Shown here: piece after piece, positions 27,171-34,897 of the stretch
Position numbering within the stretch: the first letter of the stretch is position 1
Layout: every line of letters starts with the position of its first letter
Source of the DNA: Elusimicrobiota bacterium
GTDB lineage: Bacteria > Elusimicrobiota > Elusimicrobia > FEN-1173
Direction: 5' to 3'
DNA: 64,000 nucleotides
Assembly: GCA_016721625.1 (NCBI GenBank)
Contig: JADKHR010000001.1
Span: 2,480,001-2,544,000 of the forward strand
Program-made: the position numbers and the translations under genes
Notes under the pieces: model-generated
The model's database searches: none
Told to the model about the DNA's origin: nothing
Seen by the model: only the letters and a program-made list of their open reading frames with translations

Positions 27171-28631
27171 CGACCTACGAAACCGTGATCGGGCTGGAAG
27201 TCCACGTTCAGCTCAAAACCAACAACAAAATTTTCTATTCCTGCTCCACCGCTTTCGGGGCCGAACCCAACAGCCAGATTTGCCCGGTGTGTTGCGGTTA
27301 TCCCGGGGTTCTCCCCGTTCTGAACAAAGAAGCGGTGGTGGGACTTGTGCGGGCCGCCCTGGCGCTGGGGTGCCGGATCAACGAGCGGTCGGTTTTCGCC
27401 CGCAAACAGTATTTCTATCCCGACCTCCCCAAAAACTACCAAATTTCCCAGAGCAACCTCCCCCTGGCGTTGAGCGGGACGTTGGATATTTCTCCCGCGC
27501 CACGGGAAACCAAGCGGATCCGCATCCAACGCATCCATTTGGAGGAGGACGCGGGAAAACTATTGCACGCCGTGGGCAACCGCGCCTTGGACTACTCCCT
27601 GGTGGACTTAAACCGCACGGGGGTTCCTCTCATGGAGATCGTTTCGGAGCCGGACCTTCGGACCGCCGAAGAGGCCAGCGCCTATTTGGAAACCCTGCGC
27701 ACCATCCTTCGTTACGTCGAGCGTCTCCGATTGCGATATGGAGAAGGGGTCCATGCGGTGCGACGCCAACGTTTCGATTCGGCCCGTCGGGCAGGAAACC
27801 CTCGGCACCCGGGCCGAGGTCAAAAACATGAATTCCTTTCGGAGCGTCCGGGACGCCATTACCCACGAAGTCGCGCGCCAAATCGCCGTGGTGGAGGGCG
27901 GCGGCCGGGTGGTTCAAGAAACCCGGCTCTGGAGCCAGGACCAGGGCGCCACCCAGTCCATGCGGTCCAAGGAAGAGGCCCACGACTACCGTTATTTCCC
28001 GGACCCGGACCTGGTGCCCTTGGAATTGACGGCCGAATTTGTGGAATCCCTACGGAAATCCCTGCCCGACCTTCCCGAGGCGCGGCGTGCCCGGTATGAG
28101 GGGGAGTTGGGCCTCTCGCCCTACGACGCGGGGGTCCTCACGGGGGAGCGGACGCTCTCGGACTATTTCGACCGAGCCCTGGCGCGGTTCGAGGCCGCCC
28201 AGCAACGGGACGCGGCTAAACCGCTCACCAACTGGTTGACCACCGAACTTTTAGGTCGGCTGAACGCGCAAAAGAAATCCCTGGAGGAGTCCCCCATCTC
28301 GCCCGAGCACCTGGCCGACCTGGTGAATCTCATCTTAAAAAACACCGTGAACAGCAAAGCCGCCAAGGCGGTCTTCGAATTCATGTTCACCGAAGGCGGC
28401 GACCCCGAAAGCATCGTGAAGGCCAAGGGGCTCCTTCAAGTGGAAGACGCCGGGGAAATCTCTCGTTGGGTGGAGGACGTCTTAGCCGCCAACCCGAAAA
28501 TTGTGGCCGATATCCAAGGGGGAAAAGTCAGCGCCGCGGGCTCCCTGGTGGGCCAAATCATGAAAAAGTCCGGCGGCCGCGCCAATCCCCAAACCGTCCA
28601 ACAACTGCTTCGGGAGAAGCTAAAGATCTAA
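27167..28631 (+). CDS. gatB: Asp-tRNA(Asn)/Glu-tRNA(Gln) amidotransferase subunit B, frameshifted
   Basis: The tRNA-binding kinase-like subunit. The first frame covers about 185 residues ([72 protein letters not shown]). After LRTILRYV near 27720 the reading must shift by one base to [21 protein letters not shown] and then runs intact to the GatB/Yqey tail ([24 protein letters not shown]). Removing one base in the GTCGAGCGTC stretch restores a normal protein of about 487 residues. GatB is essential where this pathway is needed, so I favour a sequence error over a dead gene. It completes gatCA after two intervening genes. Confidence 0.9.
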
Positions 28632-28658
28632 AGACCTCGGCGGTTTTTTCCAATCGCC

Positions 28659-28675
28659 CCGGGAGGCGCTCCCGG
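28659..28675. repeat. Short hairpin after gatB
   Basis: CCGGGAG and CTCCCGG form a perfect 7-bp stem with a GCG loop, 30 bases past the gatB stop. There is no T run, so intrinsic termination is uncertain. The remaining non-coding stretch up to 28877 shows no gene. Confidence 0.35.
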
Positions 28676-28877
28676 ACCCTCCCCCCGTGGCTTCGTTGTT
28701 CCCCTGGACATTTCTCCGAATCCGATATATACATGGAGGGCCACTGAGGGTCCGCCCTTTCTTCGAGATGAAGCGGGCCTCCGCGCCTGGGTAAACGGCA
28801 TTCATCCATCCTTACTTCCGCGGCAGGCGACTTCTCGTGCGACACCATTCACCGGTTCTTCTCGGAGGTGCTTTCCC

Positions 28878-29324
28878 ATGGAAATCGATCGTCGTAAAAC
28901 CTATCGGGTTCCCTTTGGCCCGGAGCAAAGCCATCGCGTGGTATTTCTCCCCATCGGGATCACGGGGCGCATCAAACCTCCCCAAACGGGACAGGTGGTC
29001 AACCTGTCCGAAGACGGCATGAGCGCGCTGATCCACATGAAGGTGCGCAAACGCAAAAAATTCTGGGTGGAGATCGACCTGCCGGGCCCGCTCCGGAACC
29101 TTCGCGTACGCGCGAAGGCGGTCTGGGTGGAGAAGGATTCCTACGGGACCCGGGTGGGCTTGAGCTTCATCCAAACCCCACCCTCGGTTCAAGCCGCGAT
29201 CCGGAAGGTGGCCTACGATTTCCGCGTCTGCGAGGCGGGCATCGCCTTCGCCCTGGCGAACGTGTGCAAGCGGGTCTGCACCTACTGGGAGTGTTGCCGG
29301 AAACCCATCAAATTGAAGGCGTGA
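28878..29324 (+). CDS. PilZ-domain protein with a cysteine-rich C-terminus
   Basis: A 148-residue protein. The cyclic-di-GMP-binding PilZ motifs are present: RRKTYRVPF near residue 5 (R-x(3)-R) and VVNLSEDGMSALIHM near 48 (D/N-x-S-x-x-G). The beta-barrel runs to about residue 110. The last 35 residues add five cysteines (CEAG, NVCKRVCTYWECCRK), unusual for PilZ and possibly metal-binding. It stands alone between gatB and the SAM riboswitch. Confidence 0.8.
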   Translation: MEIDRRKTYRVPFGPEQSHRVVFLPIGITGRIKPPQTGQVVNLSEDGMSALIHMKVRKRKKFWVEIDLPGPLRNLRVRAKAVWVEKDSYGTRVGLSFIQTPPSVQAAIRKVAYDFRVCEAGIAFALANVCKRVCTYWECCRKPIKLKA

Positions 29325-29338
29325 CCTCCGCCATTGAT

Positions 29339-29367
29339 TTGACTTCCGTCGCCTGATTTATTACTTT
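29339..29367 (+). promoter_or_regulatory. Candidate promoter upstream of the SAM riboswitch
   Basis: TTGACT (29339-29344) and TACTTT (29362-29367) are separated by 17 bases. The -35 is strong and the -10 weak. Transcription would begin about 29374, just before riboswitch helix P1, which is the right distance. Confidence 0.5.
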
Positions 29368-29375
29368 TTCGTCAT

Positions 29376-29492
29376 CTCTTATAAAGAGTGGGGGAGGGAC
29401 AGAGCCCGATGAACCCACGGCAACCGTCCGCCGTCATCCGGCGGGGGCAGGTGCCAACGCTCGATCCCACCAACCCAGGGGTCCGATAAGAG
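29376..29492 (+). ncRNA. SAM-I (S-box) riboswitch
   Basis: Helix P1 is CTCTTAT (29376-29382) with ATAAGAG (29486-29492). Between them are the conserved S-box core blocks GAGGGAC...GCCCGATGAA and CGGCAACC, a P3 stem CCGCCG...CGGCGG, and GGTGCCAA, all in canonical order. In known S-box RNAs, SAM binding stabilises P1 and allows terminator formation, lowering expression of methionine or SAM genes. It directly precedes the terminator at 29509 and the threonine-synthase-like gene at 29568, so those genes should be repressed when SAM is abundant. Confidence 0.93.
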
Positions 29493-29508
29493 GAGACCGA
29501 AACGGCAC

Positions 29509-29545
29509 CCCCGTGGAGCGTGCTCCTCGGGGATTTTTCTTTTTT
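29509..29545 (+). terminator. Intrinsic terminator of the riboswitch expression platform
   Basis: CCCCG-T-GGAGC (29509-29519) pairs with GCTCC-T-CGGGG (29522-29532) across a 2-base loop with one T-T mismatch, and is followed by a T-rich tract to 29545. It lies 17 bases after riboswitch P1 and 23 bases before the gene start, the standard layout for a SAM-dependent attenuator. Confidence 0.88.
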
Positions 29546-29567
29546 AGGCGCGCCCAGGAGACATTCG

Positions 29568-30818
29568 ATGTCCCAAAAGATAAAAGGTTTGAAGTGCAAA
29601 GAGTGCGGGCGGCTTTATCCCGCCGATCCGATCCACGTCTGCGAGTTCTGTTTCGGCCCCCTGGAAGTCGACTACAACTACGACTTCATTAAACGCTCCC
29701 TGACCCACGGAAAAATCGAGTCCGGCCCCCATACGCTGTGGCGGTATTGGGACCTGCTTCCGGTGGTGACCGACAACGTGGTTTCGATCCACGAGGGCAT
29801 GACGCCTTTGTTCCACGCCAAGCGGCTTGGGGCCGAGTTGGGTCTCTCGAACCTGTTCATCAAAAACGATTCCGTGAACCCCACCTACTCTTTCAAAGAC
29901 CGTGTCGTGAGCGTGGCGCTCTCCCGGGCCCGGGAGCTGGGATTCGACACCGTGGCGTGCGCCTCGACGGGCAACCTCGCCGGGTCGGTGGCCGCCTACG
30001 GAGCCGTCGCGGGATTCAAAACCTTTGTTTTCATGCCGGCGGATCTGGAATCCGGGAAAATCATCGGGGCGGGGATCTACGACCCGGTGATCGTGGGCGT
30101 CCGCGGCAACTATGACGAGGTGAACCGTTTGTGCGCGGAAGTGGCCGACACGTTCAAGTGGGCTTTTGTGAACGTGAACCTCCGCCCTTATTATTCCGAG
30201 GGATCCAAAACTCTGGCCTTTGAAACGGCGGAGCAACTCGGCTGGCGGGCTCCCGACCATTGCGTGGTGCCCGCCGCCAGCGGGTCGCTCCTCACCAAAA
30301 TCCACAAGGGCTTTAAGGAACTGGAACTGATCGGGCTGATTCCGAAACACAAGACGAGAATGTCGGTGGCCCAGGCGGAAGGGTGCGGGCCCGTGGTCAC
30401 GGCCATCCGTGAAAAAACGGACATCGTACGGCCCGTCCGACCGAGGACCATCGCTAAGTCTCTTGCCATCGGCAATCCCGCCGACGGCCCCTACGCCGCG
30501 CGGATCGTCCAAGACACGCACGGCGGCGCGGATACCGCGACGGACGCCGAAATCGTGGAGGGGATTCGGACCCTCGCCCGCACGGAAGGGGTTTTCACCG
30601 AAACAGCCGGCGGCGTCACCGTGGCCGTATTGAAAAAACTCGCTAAGACTGGTATCATTTCCTCCGACGAGCTTGTGGTGGCTTACATCACCGGAAATGG
30701 CCTGAAGACGATCGAAGCCGTCAGCGGGCATACCGCGCCCATGAACGAGATTTCGCCCCTCCTGTCGGAGTTTCGTGAACTCTATGACCGAGTGAGCGTT
30801 CGTTCTGTTCAAGGATGA
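29568..30818 (+). CDS. Threonine-synthase-family PLP enzyme under SAM control; probable sulfur-carrier-dependent homocysteine synthase
   Basis: A 416-residue fold-type II PLP protein with an N-terminal zinc-ribbon-like segment (CKECGRLY...CEFC). The PLP lysine lies in NPTYSFKDRVVSVAL, where canonical ThrC has GSFKDRG; the phosphate loop is ASTGNLAGSVAAYGAVAG. AGGAG precedes ATG 29568. Annotation by family alone would give threonine synthase, but three observations argue for a role in methionine synthesis: a SAM-I riboswitch controls it, a MoaD/ThiS-like sulfur carrier and a NIL-domain protein follow, and a classical thrC exists at 4406. The proposed reaction is O-phosphohomoserine plus carrier thiocarboxylate giving homocysteine. 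I recall reports of threonine-synthase-like homocysteine synthases using sulfur carriers but cannot cite them here. Function is inferred. Confidence 0.8.
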   Translation: MSQKIKGLKCKECGRLYPADPIHVCEFCFGPLEVDYNYDFIKRSLTHGKIESGPHTLWRYWDLLPVVTDNVVSIHEGMTPLFHAKRLGAELGLSNLFIKNDSVNPTYSFKDRVVSVALSRARELGFDTVACASTGNLAGSVAAYGAVAGFKTFVFMPADLESGKIIGAGIYDPVIVGVRGNYDEVNRLCAEVADTFKWAFVNVNLRPYYSEGSKTLAFETAEQLGWRAPDHCVVPAASGSLLTKIHKGFKELELIGLIPKHKTRMSVAQAEGCGPVVTAIREKTDIVRPVRPRTIAKSLAIGNPADGPYAARIVQDTHGGADTATDAEIVEGIRTLARTEGVFTETAGGVTVAVLKKLAKTGIISSDELVVAYITGNGLKTIEAVSGHTAPMNEISPLLSEFRELYDRVSVRSVQG

Positions 30819-30851
30819 TTCAACGGGTTTGACGCCAAGAAAGGCCGGTTT

Positions 30852-30935
30852 GTAGTTGCCCCATTCATGGGGCGCCATTAAATCCGTTTGTTTTTGAATT
30901 TGACGTCAAAATCGCCCGATAAATCGGGCAACTAC
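30852..30935. repeat. Composite inverted-repeat element between the PLP gene and the sulfur carrier gene
   Basis: GTAGTTGCCC (30852-30861) and GGGCAACTAC (30926-30935) are perfect 10-bp inverted ends. Each end also folds locally: CCCCAT-TC-ATGGGG at the left and CCCGAT-AA-ATCGGG at the right. A TGACGTCA palindrome lies at 30901-30908. This resembles short non-autonomous REP/MITE-like elements found between genes in several uncultivated phyla; that comparison is from memory. It sits inside the presumed operon and may affect the downstream message. Confidence 0.6.
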
Positions 30936-30983
30936 GCTTAAGCGACCGGCATCAGGGCGAGACGCCGTCTGAAAGGAGACTTT

Positions 30984-31490
30984 ATGTCTGTTAAAGTTCG
31001 CATCCCCGCTCCGCTCCGCCGTTTGACGAAGGACCAGTCGGTGGTGGAAGTAGAAGGACAGACCGTGGCCGACATCCTCGTTGGCTTGGAAAAAGGATAC
31101 CCCGGCATTAAAGAACGCCTCTGTGATGAAACGGGCCAAATCCGCCGTTTCATCAATGTGTTTATCAACGGCGAGGACATCCGCTTTAAAGAGGGAGCCA
31201 AAACCCCCGTCCCCTCCGGCGCCGAAGTCAGCATCGTTCCAGCTATCGCGGGCGGGACGTCGGCGCTCTGCGCCGCGCCCAGTCGTCGGAGCCCTGCGAA
31301 GATGGCGGGCGGGACGTCGGCGCTCTGCGCCGCGCCCAGTCGTCGGAGCCCTGCGAAGATGGCGGGCGGGACGTCGGCGCTCTGCGCCGCGCCCAGTCGT
31401 CGGAGCCCTGCGAAGATGGCGGGCGGGACGTCGGCGCTCTGCGCCGCGCCCAGTCGTCGGAGCCCTGCGAAGACGGCTGGTGGGCGATAG
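30984..31490 (+). CDS. MoaD/ThiS-family sulfur carrier protein with a repeat-expanded C-terminus
   Basis: The first 90 residues are a normal beta-grasp sulfur carrier: MSVKVRIPAPLRRLT, VEVEGQTVADILVGLEKGYPGIKERL, INVFINGEDIRFKEG, and EVSIVPAIAGG, where Gly-Gly would be the usual C-terminus activated as thiocarboxylate. Here translation continues for four 19-residue repeats, each ending in an Ala-Gly-Gly, and the last ends AGGR before the stop. The total of 168 residues is nearly twice the family length. AAAGGAG lies upstream of ATG 30984. Carriers of this group can need protease trimming to expose Gly-Gly; no such protease is in the window. Context with the PLP enzyme and NIL gene suggests homocysteine synthesis. 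Confidence 0.82.
   Translation: MSVKVRIPAPLRRLTKDQSVVEVEGQTVADILVGLEKGYPGIKERLCDETGQIRRFINVFINGEDIRFKEGAKTPVPSGAEVSIVPAIAGGTSALCAAPSRRSPAKMAGGTSALCAAPSRRSPAKMAGGTSALCAAPSRRSPAKMAGGTSALCAAPSRRSPAKTAGGR
31248..31475 (+). repeat. Four tandem copies of a 57-bp repeat inside the sulfur carrier gene
   Basis: Units start at 31248, 31305, 31362 and 31419; copies are essentially identical. The length (57 = 19 x 3) keeps the reading frame. Each unit contains a perfect hairpin CGGCGC-TCT-GCGCCG and encodes GGTSALCAAPSRRSPAKMA. The first unit begins exactly at the Gly-Gly codons of the normal carrier terminus and the last is followed by Gly-Gly-Arg-stop. Confidence 0.95.
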
Positions 31491-31494
31491 CCCC

Positions 31495-31749
31495 GTGGCG
31501 TCCCCCCGCGTTAAGAAACGAGTTCACCTGGTTTTCCGTTCGGACTTGGTTCAGAAGCCCATCACCTGGGAGATGTCGAAAAAATTCGACATCATCTTCA
31601 ATGTCCGGCGGGCCAAAATCACCGAAAAGACCGGCGAGAGCGTTCTTGAACTGGAAGGCGAGGCGGCGACCTTGGATGCCGCCATTGCCTGGCTGAAAAG
31701 CGAGGGGGTGCACGTGGACCCCGTCACCCACGACGCTCTGGAAAGCTGA
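31495..31749 (+). CDS. NIL-domain protein
   Basis: An 84-residue protein starting at GTG 31495, four bases after the carrier stop. KRVHLVFRSDLVQKPITWEMSKKFDIIFNVRRAKI followed by GESVLELEGEAATLDAAIAWLKSEGVHVDPV matches the small ferredoxin-like NIL domain, known from the C-terminus of methionine-importer ATPases and from proteins tied to homocysteine synthesis. The true start is shorter than the longest open frame, which would extend back through the 57-bp repeats in another frame. Third gene of the SAM-controlled set. Confidence 0.8.
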   Translation: MASPRVKKRVHLVFRSDLVQKPITWEMSKKFDIIFNVRRAKITEKTGESVLELEGEAATLDAAIAWLKSEGVHVDPVTHDALES

Positions 31750-31836
31750 ATCCTTCCCCTCCCCTTCCGGGCGCGTTGCGTTTTTTCCCTCGAAAATTTC
31801 CGGTTCCGGGTGTAGACTAAGGGCAGGGGGTGGGCC

Positions 31837-32439
31837 ATGTCGTCGGACGTGCTGGTCCTTAATCGGCAGTTTTACGCCATTCACATCACTTCGCTCAAAC
31901 GAGCGCTGACCCTCCTTTATCTGGACCATGCCCAAGTGGTGGATGAGGAATACCGGACCTACTCCTTTGACGACTGGCGCGCGCTCTCCGACGCCCGCGC
32001 GGACCATCCCGCCGGTTTCATTCGAACCCCGACGTTTCGTCTCGCCATTCCCGAAGTGATCGCCCTGCGGGTTTTTGACCGCCTGCCCGTGGGCCAGGTG
32101 ACGTTCACCCGGCGGAACATCTACGAACATTACGGCTATCGCTGTTGTTATTGCGGCCGAAAGTTTGCAACGGAAAATTTGAACCTGGACCATGTGGTTC
32201 CCCGAAGCCGGGAGGGGGCCACGAATTGGAGCAACATCGTGACCTCCTGCATCCCGTGCAATTTAAAGAAATCCAACCGCCTTCCCGAAGAGGCCGGGAT
32301 GAACCTATTGATCACTCCCTCCCGGCCCCGCTGGAAAGGGGCGGCCTCCCTGGTTTTCAAGTCAAACGCGAAGATTCGCCAGTCCTGGCAACGGTTCGTG
32401 GACAACGCCTATTGGAATTCCGAGTTGGAAAACCAGTGA
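31837..32439 (+). CDS. HNH endonuclease-domain protein
   Basis: A 200-residue protein. The C-terminal part has a zinc-coordinating HNH motif: YRCCYCGRKF, then LNLDHVVPRSREGATNWSNIVTSCIPCNLKKSN. The N-terminus (VLVLNRQFYAIHITSLKRALTLLYLDHAQVV) is typical of a group of freestanding HNH proteins that are common housekeeping-like genes in many phyla, with unclear biological role. A TAGACT -10-like element lies near 31813. The stop overlaps the next gene by 4 bases. Confidence 0.85.
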   Translation: MSSDVLVLNRQFYAIHITSLKRALTLLYLDHAQVVDEEYRTYSFDDWRALSDARADHPAGFIRTPTFRLAIPEVIALRVFDRLPVGQVTFTRRNIYEHYGYRCCYCGRKFATENLNLDHVVPRSREGATNWSNIVTSCIPCNLKKSNRLPEEAGMNLLITPSRPRWKGAASLVFKSNAKIRQSWQRFVDNAYWNSELENQ

Positions 32440-32810
32440 CGGTGGCCCCCGGGGTGGCCCTGGTGGTGGAAGACGATGACGCCATCCGGGACGTGATTCG
32501 AGAGGTATTGGAGGGGCAGGGGTTGGAGGTCCTCTCCGCCTCCTCGGGGGAGGAATCTTTAATGTTATTGTCTTCCCGGGCCGTGGACGTGGTCGTCATG
32601 GACCTTCGGATGCCCGGGATGAACGGGGTCGAAACCGCCATCGCCATGAAACGAGAATTTCCCGACCTGCCCATCATCCTTTGCACGGTGTGCGAGCAAT
32701 GGCGCGTGCGGGAATTCATTGGGCACGAAATTCGGGCGTATCTGCAGAAGCCCTTTACTCTCCGACAGTTGAACGATACGGTTCAAACGGCTCTCGCTTA
32801 TCCTCGCTGA
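32436..32810 (+). CDS. Single-domain response regulator (receiver)
   Basis: A 124-residue CheY-like receiver: ALVVEDDDAIRDVIREVL (acidic pocket), VVVMDLRMPGMNGVETA (phospho-acceptor Asp), LCTVCEQW (Thr region) and YLQKPFTLRQL (Lys). No output domain and no kinase gene nearby. GTG 32436 overlaps the HNH stop, so it is co-translated with that gene. Confidence 0.88.
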   Translation: MTVAPGVALVVEDDDAIRDVIREVLEGQGLEVLSASSGEESLMLLSSRAVDVVVMDLRMPGMNGVETAIAMKREFPDLPIILCTVCEQWRVREFIGHEIRAYLQKPFTLRQLNDTVQTALAYPR

Positions 32811-32944
32811 CGTTCGTTGGGGGTGGGGCCGCCTTCCGTGATTTTCCTTTCTAAATTCTCCGCTTTGAATTGACAGCCTCGGAGTGAACTTGTAAACTTC
32901 GGTTTTCGCTGTTCGATCGAACTTTATCTTCTCAATAACAGCCT

Positions 32945-33466
32945 ATGACAGACGCCACTCCATCGCCGGCTTCGACCGGTCCTGAAGGCCTCTTAAAATC
33001 CGAGCTGACCCGCCGCGGGTTTTTGGCGGGGGGGTGGGCGGCGTTCGGCGCATTTTTGGCGGCCAGCGCGGGCGGGGCGGCCCGCTTTATGTTGCCGAAC
33101 GTCCTCTACGAACCTTCCCAACGATTCAAAATGGGCAAGGTGAAGGATTTCCCCCTGGGCGTGACCATCAACAAAGAACAGCGCGTTTGGATTATTCGAG
33201 ACGAAAAAGGAGTCTACGCTCTCTGGGCTCGGTGTACCCACCTGGGGTGCACGCCCAACTGGTTCCCGGCGGAGGTTCGCTTTCGTTGTCCTTGCCATGG
33301 CTCCAACTATAACATCGACGGAGACGTGATTGCCGGACCGGCGCCGAAACCCCTCTGGCGGTGCGCCGTGGATGTGACCCCGGAAGGCGATTTGGTGGTG
33401 GACAAGTCTCAAATGGAAAACCGTCCGGGGTTTCGCGATCGCGGTTCTTTCCACGTGCTGGCCTAA
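32945..33466 (+). CDS. Rieske iron-sulfur subunit of a quinol:cytochrome c reductase
   Basis: A 173-residue protein with a twin-arginine type leader (TRRGFLAGGWAAFGAFLAASAGGAARF, acting as membrane anchor). The 2Fe-2S ligands are CTHLGC and CPCHGSNY. It passes electrons from quinol to the c-type cytochromes. Directly followed by cytochrome b at 33473 and heme proteins, forming a bc-type module. Confidence 0.93.
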   Translation: MTDATPSPASTGPEGLLKSELTRRGFLAGGWAAFGAFLAASAGGAARFMLPNVLYEPSQRFKMGKVKDFPLGVTINKEQRVWIIRDEKGVYALWARCTHLGCTPNWFPAEVRFRCPCHGSNYNIDGDVIAGPAPKPLWRCAVDVTPEGDLVVDKSQMENRPGFRDRGSFHVLA

Positions 33467-33472
33467 CTCTCC

Positions 33473-34897
33473 GTGCCCTCCCTTCCCTCCCTTAAAGAGC
33501 TCCAAGACCGATGGATCAACAGCCAAATCTGGCGCTCCATGTTCCGGGGGGGGACCTGGAAGGACACGTCCCGGGACCGCGCCCAACATATTCTGGGCAA
33601 CGTCTGGCTCCACCTCCATCCGGCGCGGATCCGCCAGCGCGCCGTCCGTTTCACCTACACCTGGGGCCTGGGGGGATTGTCCTTCGGTTTGTTCATGATC
33701 CTGGTGGTGACGGGCGTCCTGCTCATGTTCTATTACCGCCCCGCCGTGGAGTTGGCCTACCGGGACATGAAGGATCTGGAATTCGCCGTTTCGCTCGGCA
33801 TGTTCCTGCGGAACCTCCACCGCTGGTCCGCCCACGCCATGGTGCTCTTGGTGATCCTTCACATGGTGCGGGTTTTCCTGACCGGCGCTTACAAGACGCC
33901 GCGGGAGTTCAACTGGGGGGTCGGGGTCGTGCTGTTGGTTTTGACGCTGTTCCTTTCTTTCACCGGGTATCTTTTGCCCTGGGACCAATTGGCCATCTGG
34001 GCGGTGACGGTGGGAACCAACATGGCGAGCTCCACGCCTTTCGTCGGCGCCGAGGGGCCTTTTTCCAATTTGGTCGGGGTGACGGCCTCCAACGACGCGC
34101 GGTTCGCCCTCCTGGGCGGTACCACGGTGGGGGCGAACACGCTCCTCCGTTTCTACGTGCTTCATTGCGTGGCGGTTCCCGTCCTGGCGGGGATCCTCAT
34201 GATCGTCCACTTTTGGCGAATCCGGAAAGACGGGTTTTCAGCCGCCCCTCTGCCCGGGGAACCTCCGGAGAAAAAAATGGAGGTCTGGCCGAATCTCGTG
34301 GTGCGGGAGTATCTCGGAGCCATTTTGATGTTGGTGTTTTTGATCGGGTGGTCGGTCTTGGTCAACGCCCCGCTGGAAGGCCTGGCCAATTCCGGGGTGA
34401 CGCCCAACCCGTCCAAGGCGCCCTGGTATTTCCTGGGACTGCAAGAATTGCTGGTGTATTTCGATCCCTGGCTGGCCGGGGTGGTCTTGCCGGGGGTGAT
34501 CATGATGGGCCTCATGGCGATTCCCTATTTGGACCCGGATCCGAAGCTCGGCGTGGGCACCTACTCGTTGAAAGAACGGCCCTTCGCCAATACCGTTTTC
34601 ATTTTCGGCGTGGGCATGTGGTTCCTGTTGATCGTGATCGGGACCTTTATGCGGGGACCCAATTGGTCTTTCTTCTGGCCCTGGGAAAGCTGGGCGGTCC
34701 ACAGCAAATCGCTGCCGCCACGCACCTGGAGCTTGATCCTGGTTGATTTTTCCGACAAGGCCGGCTACTTCTTCACCAGTCAAAAACACCGGGCCTTCGG
34801 GTGGCGGGGCCCCTGGGGATCGGCGCGGCTTTTGCCGCGGCCGGCGCCTTGTTCGGCGGATATTTTGGCGGCGGACTCTTATTTCCAAAAGCGGTGA
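33473..34897 (+). CDS. Cytochrome b subunit of the quinol:cytochrome c reductase
   Basis: A 474-residue membrane protein (GTG start). The b-type helices carry the heme histidines in [25 protein letters not shown] and [38 protein letters not shown] forms the quinol side. The Qo-site loop reads [17 protein letters not shown] (P-x-W-Y form). Both the cytochrome b6-like core and the C-terminal helices are present. The last ~25 residues after SQKH look like out-of-frame translation; see the overlapping frame that starts at 34801. Confidence 0.9.
   Translation: MPSLPSLKELQDRWINSQIWRSMFRGGTWKDTSRDRAQHILGNVWLHLHPARIRQRAVRFTYTWGLGGLSFGLFMILVVTGVLLMFYYRPAVELAYRDMKDLEFAVSLGMFLRNLHRWSAHAMVLLVILHMVRVFLTGAYKTPREFNWGVGVVLLVLTLFLSFTGYLLPWDQLAIWAVTVGTNMASSTPFVGAEGPFSNLVGVTASNDARFALLGGTTVGANTLLRFYVLHCVAVPVLAGILMIVHFWRIRKDGFSAAPLPGEPPEKKMEVWPNLVVREYLGAILMLVFLIGWSVLVNAPLEGLANSGVTPNPSKAPWYFLGLQELLVYFDPWLAGVVLPGVIMMGLMAIPYLDPDPKLGVGTYSLKERPFANTVFIFGVGMWFLLIVIGTFMRGPNWSFFWPWESWAVHSKSLPPRTWSLILVDFSDKAGYFFTSQKHRAFGWRGPWGSARLLPRPAPCSADILAADSYFQKR

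Noticed and set aside
31248..31475. CRISPR array
   Set aside because: The 57-bp units are contiguous with no variable spacers and lie in frame inside a gene; no cas genes nearby.
31081..31494. Longer start for the NIL protein through the repeats
   Set aside because: The added residues come from the second frame of the tandem repeat; GTG 31495 directly follows the carrier stop.
31243..32193. 316-codon minus-strand frame covering the 57-bp repeats and HNH gene start
   Set aside because: Opposite to three recognisable genes; the repeat simply lacks stops in several frames.
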